DNA of 11,227 bases, from positions 6,101 through 17,327 of the forward strand of contig DLXW01000320.1 in the NCBI GenBank assembly GCA_003448685.1, read 5' to 3'. Below the pieces are notes generated by a model. That model searched no databases and was not told where the DNA came from. It saw only the letters and a program-made list of their open reading frames with translations. This document shows, one piece after another, positions 6,593 to 11,227 of the stretch. Source of the stretch: Cyanothece sp. UBA12306. Lineage in GTDB: Bacteria > Cyanobacteriota > Cyanobacteriia > Cyanobacteriales > Microcystaceae. The translations under genes and the position numbers were made by a program. The number at the start of each line of letters is the position of its first letter. The first letter of the stretch is position 1.

Positions 6593-9500
6593 ATGTTAGA
6601 AAAGTTTGTTGCTTTTATTGATCAAGAAAAATGGGATCTAGATTCAATTCAGATTGCTGAAGTTCTCTGGTTTGTACGACAAGTTAGTCCTTTAGTTCCA
6701 GAAATAGACCAGAATAGAGAACCACCTAAACCAATTCAATCATCATCTGAGAATGGGAAACAAGTTATAATTTTTGCTTTGTATCTTCTGATAGAAAGCG
6801 GTTTATATCGATTAGCTTTATTGCTATTACCTGACAAGATTGAACCCCAGAAACAAGTCCCACCACCTCCTCAATATCCTTTAACAATTCCTCCTCCATC
6901 AACAACTGAATTACCGACACAAACCCCCATTGAACAGAACTATTCAACAGCAGAAAATTTACCAATTAAATTACCAGATACGGGAATTTTTCGGAATACC
7001 TTAGCATTAAGTCGTTTGACAAAACCCCTCAAACAAAAAATTAATTCTCGCATTGCTCACGAATTGGATGTTAAACAAACTGTCAAACTCAGTGCGGAAC
7101 TTAGTACCCCTAAAAAACCCTATTATTTTCCGGTTAAAACACCAAAAAAAGAACGTTGGTTAGATGTAGTCTTGGTAATAGAAGATAGCGATTCCATGAT
7201 TCTTTGGCAATCTTTATTAAAGGAAGTGCAAGCTTTTCTTGAACATTTAGGAGCCTTTCGAGATATCAAATCCTATCGAATGAACTGGGATAATTTATCA
7301 GAAACTTGTCAACTTTATCCTAATCATTATCTTTCTTGTTCTCCATCTTCTTCCTATTTAATATCTGATGATCGACCTTTCTCTTCTTCTTGTTCTTTAT
7401 CTACCCAACAGTTAAACGTCCCTGATGGTAGACGCTTAATTTTGATGGTTAGTGATTGTCTTTCCCCAGCTTGGATCAATGATAAATTTACAGAAACTCT
7501 CAAAGAATGGTCAAGCAAAGGATTATTAACCCTACTTAATCCTTTCCCAGAAAGAATGTGGGAACGTACCAATCTTGACTATGCTATTAAAATCCGATTA
7601 GGTAATCAATTAAAGGGACTTCCAACCCAAAAATGGCAAGCAATTCCCCTTGAATCTTGGCAGATAAAAAAGGTTAATACTGAACCCTTAGTTAAGTTAC
7701 CTATTCTTAGTTTAGAACCCGAATCAATGGCAGCTTGGGTTAATGTGATGATGGGGAAAGGAACTAGCTTATGTTCAGGGGTTTGGTTAGGCCGAAATAA
7801 AATGTATACTTCTCTTGAAAATGAAATAAATCAAGCGGAAGAAATTTTAACTACTGTTCAACAAATTAATTATTTTTATGCCACTGCTTCGGAAAAAGCA
7901 TGGCAATTAATTCAATATTTATCGGCTATTCCCATCAGTCTTTCTACCATTCGTTTAGTGCAAAGGACTTTAGTACCTGACTCGACTCAAGTCAATGTAG
8001 CAGAAGTGGTAATGGGAGGATTATTAAGTCCTCTACAACCTCTTGATTTTTATCAGTCTCCCCAGCAAATTCAATTTGAATTTAAAGAAGGAATTAGAGA
8101 AGAATTTTTGAATAGTTTAGGAAAAGGAGAATTCTGTTTAGCAGTTATTGGCAGTTTGACCGAAAAAATCGCCAGCCATTTTGGTTATCAAACCGTGAAG
8201 GAATTTGAAGGCGTGTTGATAGATAAACCATTAGAATTGAGTCAAGAAGATGATCTCGAATTAATTCAAGTATTTGCTACCATCTCTGTTTCTACTTTAC
8301 GACAATATGGAGCCGAATATGCTCCTTATATTAGAAAATTAGATAGAAGTCGTGCGCGATTGAATCTGGGTTCAGCTATTAATCAAAATGCGAGGGATTA
8401 TAATTGGATAGATTTTCTCGAAGAGCAAGCTAAAAAGCATAATTTAACGGAAGTTCAAACAGAAACTTTAATTAACCTTTTTCCCACCCCCCAAAAATCT
8501 TGTTCTGTCAGTGATGTAGCCAAACAGTTTTTATGTTCAGTCTCCAATATTCGTAAACGTTTGAGTCGCATCTATGGTAAGTTTGAATCCTTAAACCCTA
8601 GTTTTTTCCAACCAAAAAGATCCGCTAAGTTATCGACCCTACAGCAGTATTTATCCTCTCAATATGTCAAAATTTGTTTATTGCGTCAATCAGCTATTCC
8701 TGCTGATGCTATTTCTCAATTAGAAACTTTAGAACTATTTGAATTTGAAGCTGATGTAGCTATCATTGTTGATAAATCAGTCCCAGAACCTCAGTCAGAA
8801 CCTCAGTCATCAGACAAGAAATTAGATCAGTTGACATTTGAAACCCCCACCGTTAACCGTAGTGGCGAAATTATCAAAACTACTACCCACACCGCTTCCT
8901 ATTTCACCGAAAAATTAGCTAATGATGTTGACCTCGAAATGGTGGCTATTCCAGGGGGAACTTTTACCATGGGTTCTCCTGAAAGTGAAAAAGATAGCTA
9001 CGATGATGAACGTCCTCAACACAATGTGACAGTCTCTCCCTTCTTCATGGGTAAATATCCTATTACCCAAGGACAATGGAAAGAGATCGCCCAACGTACT
9101 GATTTAAAAATCAACATAGACTTAGATGAAGATCCTTCTAACTTTAAAAAACCCTATCAAGATCAAGACAGAGAAATAGACAGATGGCAAAGACCTGTTG
9201 AACAAGTCAATTGGTATGAAGCTGTGGAATTCTGCCAACGTCTGTCTAAACTTACCAGAAGGGACTATAGACTGCCCTCTGAGGCGCAATGGGAATACGC
9301 TTGTCGAAGTCAGAAGTCAGAAGTCAGAAGTCAGAAGTCGGAGTTAACCATAGCACAATGGAATGAGAAATATAACCAACCGTTTTACTTTGGAGAAACT
9401 ATCACAGCAGATTTAGTTAATTATCGTGCGTCATCTACTTATGCTGATGAACCAAATGGAGAATACCGAAGCCAAACGACTCCTGTAGGTCAATTTCCTC

Positions 9501-9862
9501 CTAATGCCTTTGGATTATACGATATGCACGGCAATGTTTGGGAATGGTGTCAAGATGATTGGCATGATAATTATGACGGTGCGCCTACTGATGGCAGTGC
9601 TTGGATCGATGGGAATGAAGACGAAAATTCTCCTCAAGAAAATAGCTTGGAATCTAGAGAAAATGACGAAAATCTCAATCAAGAGAATGACTTAAAATCA
9701 AGCGAAAATGACGAAAATCAGCCAAATACCGTACTGCGGGGCGGTTCCTGGCTCAACGATCCTGTTAACTGCCGTTCCGCTTACCGCTTCTACTTCTATC
9801 CGCGCGAGGATCGTATCGGCAATAGCGGTTTTCGGGTAGTCTGCGTGTTCGGGAGTGGATGA
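6593..9862 (+). CDS. vWA-like (SAV_2336-type) / HTH / FGE-sulfatase-domain protein of a ternary conflict system
   Basis: 1089 residues. Residues 1-80 are helical, 85-115 are a Pro-rich linker, and a vWA-like region runs from about 187 to 480. Its MIDAS-like motif is IEDSDSM (196-202), with Glu where vWA domains usually have Asp. A helix-turn-helix, with the recognition part FLCSVSNIRKRLSRIYGKF, lies near 617-664. An FGE-sulfatase (C-type-lectin fold) domain fills 780-1085. Its landmarks are EMVAIPGGTFTMGSPES, RPQHNVTVSPFFMGKYPITQ, RLPSEAQWEYACR, YDMHGNVWEWCQDDW, VLRGGSW and GFRVVC. The paired active-site cysteines of real formylglycine-generating enzymes are absent after RGGSW, so it is probably a binding domain rather than an enzyme. 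Two insertions are visible: a heptamer-repeat tract (about 905-917) and Asn/Glu-rich repeats (1009-1043). The final segment resembles a DGR variable region. It lies after VMAP and MoxR remnants and probably formed an operon with them. ATG 6593 has only a weak ribosome site. Confidence 0.85.
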   Translation: MLEKFVAFIDQEKWDLDSIQIAEVLWFVRQVSPLVPEIDQNREPPKPIQSSSENGKQVIIFALYLLIESGLYRLALLLLPDKIEPQKQVPPPPQYPLTIPPPSTTELPTQTPIEQNYSTAENLPIKLPDTGIFRNTLALSRLTKPLKQKINSRIAHELDVKQTVKLSAELSTPKKPYYFPVKTPKKERWLDVVLVIEDSDSMILWQSLLKEVQAFLEHLGAFRDIKSYRMNWDNLSETCQLYPNHYLSCSPSSSYLISDDRPFSSSCSLSTQQLNVPDGRRLILMVSDCLSPAWINDKFTETLKEWSSKGLLTLLNPFPERMWERTNLDYAIKIRLGNQLKGLPTQKWQAIPLESWQIKKVNTEPLVKLPILSLEPESMAAWVNVMMGKGTSLCSGVWLGRNKMYTSLENEINQAEEILTTVQQINYFYATASEKAWQLIQYLSAIPISLSTIRLVQRTLVPDSTQVNVAEVVMGGLLSPLQPLDFYQSPQQIQFEFKEGIREEFLNSLGKGEFCLAVIGSLTEKIASHFGYQTVKEFEGVLIDKPLELSQEDDLELIQVFATISVSTLRQYGAEYAPYIRKLDRSRARLNLGSAINQNARDYNWIDFLEEQAKKHNLTEVQTETLINLFPTPQKSCSVSDVAKQFLCSVSNIRKRLSRIYGKFESLNPSFFQPKRSAKLSTLQQYLSSQYVKICLLRQSAIPADAISQLETLELFEFEADVAIIVDKSVPEPQSEPQSSDKKLDQLTFETPTVNRSGEIIKTTTHTASYFTEKLANDVDLEMVAIPGGTFTMGSPESEKDSYDDERPQHNVTVSPFFMGKYPITQGQWKEIAQRTDLKINIDLDEDPSNFKKPYQDQDREIDRWQRPVEQVNWYEAVEFCQRLSKLTRRDYRLPSEAQWEYACRSQKSEVRSQKSELTIAQWNEKYNQPFYFGETITADLVNYRASSTYADEPNGEYRSQTTPVGQFPPNAFGLYDMHGNVWEWCQDDWHDNYDGAPTDGSAWIDGNEDENSPQENSLESRENDENLNQENDLKSSENDENQPNTVLRGGSWLNDPVNCRSAYRFYFYPREDRIGNSGFRVVCVFGSG
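9306..9339 (+). repeat. GAAGTCA heptamer repeat inside the FGE domain (4.9 units)
   Basis: Four perfect GAAGTCA units and GAAGTC sit inside the open frame, encoding a 7-residue period (SQKSEVR, SQKSEL) directly after EYACR. Three units equal seven codons, so the insertion preserves frame. Related proteins usually pass from YACRAGT to PFYFGE directly at this point. Confidence 0.9.
9617..9721 (+). repeat. In-frame 45-base minisatellite (about 2.4 units)
   Basis: Units begin at 9617 (42 bases), 9659 (45 bases) and 9704 (partial). They encode EDENSPQENSLESR, ENDENLNQENDLKSS and ENDENQ. The tract lies just before the VLRGGSW segment. Family members usually have a short turn here, so it looks like an expansion in a surface loop. 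GC is about 32% over 9621-9720. Confidence 0.7.
9731..9859 (+). other. Candidate DGR variable region at the end of the FGE domain
   Basis: The segment encodes VLRGGSW, then LNDPVNCRSAYRFYFY, then PREDRIGNSGFRVVC and the last residues before the stop. The framework positions (RGGSW, P, NCRSA, R, GFRVVC) match FGE/C-type-lectin targets of diversity-generating retroelements. The residues between them (L, N, D, V, N, Y, F, Y, F, Y, D, I, G, N, S) sit where cyanobacterial templates usually have AAC or AAT codons. All are NNY codons, although for N, D, Y and F the genetic code forces this. GC rises to about 57% (74 of 130 bases) from 32% just upstream. No template repeat or reverse transcriptase is in the window. 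Confidence 0.5.
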
Positions 9863-9886
9863 AGTCAGAAGTCAGAAGTCAGAAGT
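9861..9886 (+). repeat. GAAGTCA heptamer repeat (3.7 units) at the stop codon
   Basis: Three GAAGTCA units and GAAGT begin on the second base of the TGA stop of the preceding gene. The repeat has therefore joined exactly at the end of the coding sequence. Confidence 0.85.
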
Positions 9887-9989
9887 ATTATTCTTTAAGT
9901 TTTTTGAGGGTAGCTACCAAAATTTTGATAATTTCTTCGGTTTCTTCAATCAGTCCCTGGAACTTTTCTAATGATACCAATTCGGCTTC

Positions 9990-10131
9990 TATAGCAATCA
10001 GTAATGAGATATGAGAAAATGAAGAGAAGGATTTAACAGTGTTAAATCCCTACAAAGATACCCTTGTAGGGACATAATACTATTATGTCCTAATAGTTCT
10101 GGTTTCTCACATATGATTACTGATTGCTATA
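9990..10131. mobile_element. MITE-like element with 29-bp terminal inverted repeats and three internal hairpins
   Basis: The ends TATAGCAATCAGTAAT (9990-10005) and its exact complement (10116-10131) form 16 perfect pairs. The repeat extends to 29 bases (to 10018 and from 10103) with three mismatches. It has no coding capacity. Both ends begin with TA, and removing one TA plus the element restores an open frame in the surrounding fragment. This fits a TA target duplication as made by IS630/Tc1-mariner transposases, so the element was probably mobilised in trans; the family assignment is inference. Confidence 0.7.
10029..10090. repeat. Three back-to-back palindromes inside the MITE-like element
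   Basis: A perfect 10-bp stem (GGATTTAACA around G10039) spans 10029-10049. An 8-bp stem (CCCTACAA / TTGTAGGG, 8-base loop) spans 10048-10071. A second perfect 10-bp stem (GGACATAATA around C10080) spans 10070-10090. Neighbouring stems share two bases. No run of T follows, so they are not typical terminators. Confidence 0.8.
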
Positions 10132-10185
10132 TCTTCAAGACTGTGTTATTAATCAGCGTTAACTATCTTTTGGGAACTCTTAATC

Positions 10186-10242
10186 GTGGAAAAGCTAACA
10201 ATCAAACGCCAACCCCAAAAATTTTGAGGTTATCAGAAATAT
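10186..10242 (+). pseudogene. Decayed copy of an FGE-domain gene start
   Basis: The frame reads VEKLTIKRQPQKF, stop, GYQKY. It matches EEKLTIKRQPRKFQGYREY at 10841-10897, near the start of the second FGE gene, at about 78% of bases over 55. A TGA replaces the CAA codon. Homology stops near 10242, where promoter-like sequence of the toxin-antitoxin pair begins. It is either the old 5' end of the downstream gene or a duplication made when the toxin-antitoxin pair arrived. Confidence 0.7.
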
Positions 10243-10247
10243 TTTTT

Positions 10248-10256
10248 TGTTATAAT
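10248..10256 (+). promoter_or_regulatory. Extended -10 promoter of the toxin-antitoxin pair
   Basis: TG-T-TATAAT is a perfect extended -10 element 61 bases before the antitoxin ATG. A TTGAGG lies too far upstream (21 bases) to be a good -35, but extended -10 promoters do not need one. Confidence 0.5.
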
Positions 10257-10283
10257 AATTATCTAGGCTAATTTAATCAACTA

Positions 10284-10298
10284 CACAACAGTATTGTG
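10284..10298 (+). promoter_or_regulatory. Possible autoregulatory operator (inverted repeat)
   Basis: CACAA and TTGTG form an inverted repeat with a 5-base spacer in the leader of the antitoxin gene. YefM/Phd antitoxins bind palindromes near their own promoter, so this is a plausible but unproven operator. It overlaps the alternative GTG start at 10296. Confidence 0.25.
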
Positions 10299-10316
10299 AG
10301 CAATAAATTTTCCGAA

Positions 10317-10568
10317 ATGAAAAAGATTAACCTAAAAGAAAACAACCCAACACTTTCTGATTTAATTGATAACATCAATGAATCTAATCAAGCAGCGATG
10401 ATTACAGTTGACGATGACAAAAAAGCGGTTTTAGTTTCAATAGATGAATGGAACTCAATTCAAGAAACACTTTATTTGCTCTCAATACCTGGGGTTAAAG
10501 ATGATTTAATTGAAGGGAAAAATACAGATTGGTCAGACTGTACACCCCTTGAACAAGTAGAATGGTGA
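10317..10568 (+). CDS. Type II antitoxin, Phd/YefM family
   Basis: From ATG 10317 this is an 83-residue protein, normal for YefM. It opens with a basic MKKINLKENNPTLSDLIDNI and the DNA-binding fold of Phd/YefM, followed by AAMITVDDDKKAVLVSIDEW. The acidic, flexible C-terminal part (GKNTDWSDCTPLEQVEW) should wrap and neutralise the toxin. A GTG at 10296 would add seven residues but overlaps the inverted repeat; neither start has a clear ribosome site. The stop overlaps the toxin start, so the two are translationally coupled. The antitoxin-toxin complex typically represses its own promoter, here probably the TGTTATAAT at 10248. The pair sits between two copies of an FGE-gene start. Confidence 0.88.
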   Translation: MKKINLKENNPTLSDLIDNINESNQAAMITVDDDKKAVLVSIDEWNSIQETLYLLSIPGVKDDLIEGKNTDWSDCTPLEQVEW

Positions 10569-10828
10569 TGTGGTCAATATCCTTAACCAAAAGAGCTTTG
10601 AAAGATGCCAAAAAGATTAATCGTTCAGGATTGAAGAACAAAGTTGAAAATTTAATAGAAATTATTCAAACAAATCCTTACCAAAATCCTCCACCTTATG
10701 AAAAACTAACAGGAGATTTTGCCGGAATGTATTCAAGAAGAATCAATATTCAACATCGTTTGGTTTATGAACTAGATGATGAAAAAAAGAGAATTAAAAT
10801 CTTAATGATGTGGTCACATTATGAATAA
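10562..10828 (+). CDS. Type II toxin, Txe/YoeB family mRNA endonuclease
   Basis: The 88-residue RelE-superfamily toxin should cleave mRNA in the ribosomal A site when freed from its antitoxin. The Txe/YoeB signature is clear: ALKDAKKI near the start, NPPPYEKLTGDFAGMYSRRI at 42-61, NIQHRLVYE, and the C-terminal MMWSHYE. By comparison with YoeB, E47, R66, H86 and Y87 are the likely active-site residues, and all are present, so the toxin appears functional. The start at 10562 overlaps the antitoxin stop; an ATG at 10568 (TGATG junction) is an equally good start. The 3' end overlaps the ATG of the next FGE-domain gene by eight bases, which could couple that gene's translation to the toxin. Confidence 0.92.
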   Translation: MVMWSISLTKRALKDAKKINRSGLKNKVENLIEIIQTNPYQNPPPYEKLTGDFAGMYSRRINIQHRLVYELDDEKKRIKILMMWSHYE

Positions 10829-11227
10829 TACCAAATCCGAGGAAAAGCTGACAATAAAGCGTCAACCCCGAAAGTTTCAAGGCTATCGAGAATATATTGA
10901 TGGTGTTCCTCTAGAAATGGTCTTAATTCCCGATGGAACTTTTACAATGGGCGCACCTGAGTCTGAAGAAGGAAGTCGTAACAATGAAAGACCCCAACAT
11001 AACGTGACTATTTCATCTTTTCTGATGGGACGCTACCCCGTTACCCAAGGACAATGGAAAGCGATCGCCTCTCGCACAGACCTTAAGGTAAATGAAGACT
11101 TAGACCCAGATCCTTCTCATTTTAAAGAACCCTATCAAGAGATAGAAAGATGGCAAAGACCCGTAGAACAAGTCAATTGGTACGAAGCTGTGGAATTCTG
11201 TCAACGTCTGTCTAAACTCACCGGAAG
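10821..11227 (+). CDS. Second FGE-sulfatase-domain protein (partial, 3' end outside)
   Basis: ATG 10821 opens a frame that stays open to the right edge (135 codons visible). After MNNTKSEEKLTIKRQP comes the start of an FGE-sulfatase domain: EMVLIPDGTFTMGAPESEEG, NERPQHNVTISSFLMGRYPV, TQGQWKAIA and RPVEQVNWYEAVEFCQRLSK. It aligns closely with residues 782-888 of the large vWA-FGE protein. Base identity is especially high near the end (GATGGCAAAGACC, CAACGTCTGTCTAAACT), so the two are recent paralogues. No vWA or HTH precedes it; it is an FGE domain with a short basic leader. Whether it too ends in a hypervariable segment cannot be seen. It overlaps the toxin gene by eight bases and carries a HIP1 site at 11061. 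Confidence 0.85.
   Translation, partial: MNNTKSEEKLTIKRQPRKFQGYREYIDGVPLEMVLIPDGTFTMGAPESEEGSRNNERPQHNVTISSFLMGRYPVTQGQWKAIASRTDLKVNEDLDPDPSHFKEPYQEIERWQRPVEQVNWYEAVEFCQRLSKLTG

Larger units (their letters stand above)
9888..10162 (-). pseudogene. Fragment of a small helical protein, split by a MITE
   Basis: Read on the - strand, 9888-9992 encodes IEAELVSLEKFQGLIEETE and then EIIKILVATLKKLKE and a TAA stop. This is a strongly amphipathic helix with coding-like composition. If the inserted element (9990-10131) and one copy of its TA target are removed, the same frame continues upstream as LTLINNTVLK before a stop at 10163-10165. No start codon or N-terminal part is left. I do not recognise the family for certain. 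A C-terminal helix of a four-helix-bundle protein (S23/Avd-like) is one possibility. That would be notable because Avd proteins accompany DGRs, but the evidence is weak. Confidence 0.45.

Noticed and set aside
9504..9695. 63-codon + strand frame inside the FGE domain
   Set aside because: It is a by-product of the repeat-rich coding sequence in the main frame, whose motifs (DMHGNVWEWC) are clear.
6593..9862. Catalytic formylglycine-generating enzyme (sulfatase activation)
   Set aside because: The cysteine pair that follows RGGSW in true FGEs is missing, no sulfatase is nearby, and the context is a conflict-system cassette.
9888..9992. Confident call of an Avd accessory protein
   Set aside because: Only one helix is preserved and it is on the opposite strand to the FGE genes, so the resemblance cannot be distinguished from other helical proteins.
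10029..10090. CRISPR array or rho-independent terminators in the hairpin cluster
   Set aside because: The three palindromes differ in sequence, there are no equal spacers, and no T run follows any stem. They belong to the MITE-like element.

Overview
The window looks like part of an AT-rich cyanobacterial chromosome. It carries five copies of the cyanobacterial HIP1 octamer GCGATCGC (577, 962, 5914, 6004 and 11061), a plant/cyanobacterial-type zeta-carotene desaturase, a cyanobacterial-style ThiD2-ThiE fusion, and several tracts of heptameric tandem repeat. The genus cannot be fixed from the sequence alone.

Left part (1-4335), conserved housekeeping. The end of a membrane-anchored protein on the + strand converges on five genes read on the - strand. 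In order of reading these are zeta-carotene desaturase (zds/crtQ), an SRPBCC-fold protein, a ThiD2-ThiE fusion, the sulfur carrier ThiS, and a cation-dependent class I O-methyltransferase. Spacings are short (about 45-70 bases between most of them), so they could share transcripts. A TATAAT box and an AAGGAAG ribosome site precede zds. Three start codons were revised: zds begins at 4293, the SRPBCC gene probably at 2759, and thiE at the ATG at 2243.

Middle part (4594-9862), accessory. Three genes on the + strand match, in order, the three parts of the VMAP / MoxR / vWA ('ternary') NTP-dependent conflict systems. These are a VMAP C-terminal domain protein, a MoxR-type AAA+ ATPase, and a 1089-residue protein with a degenerate vWA-like (SAV_2336-type) region, a helix-turn-helix and a C-terminal FGE-sulfatase/C-type-lectin-fold domain. 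The VMAP gene has lost its front and middle, and the MoxR gene carries an internal deletion with a frameshift. The third gene is open from end to end. Its last 130 bases jump in GC from about 32% to 57% and look like the variable region of a diversity-generating retroelement (DGR) target. No reverse transcriptase or template repeat is in the window, so this remains an inference. The gene has also taken up a heptamer repeat tract in frame and a 45-base minisatellite.

Right part (9863-11227), a rearranged patch. It holds a fragment of a helical protein split by a 142-bp MITE-like element, a decayed copy of the start of an FGE-domain gene, a YefM/YoeB-type toxin-antitoxin pair, and the intact start of a second FGE-domain gene that overlaps the toxin gene and runs off the window. 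The decayed and intact FGE starts flank the toxin-antitoxin pair as direct repeats. The working picture is a diversifying recognition locus under active remodelling by repeats, deletions and small mobile elements.
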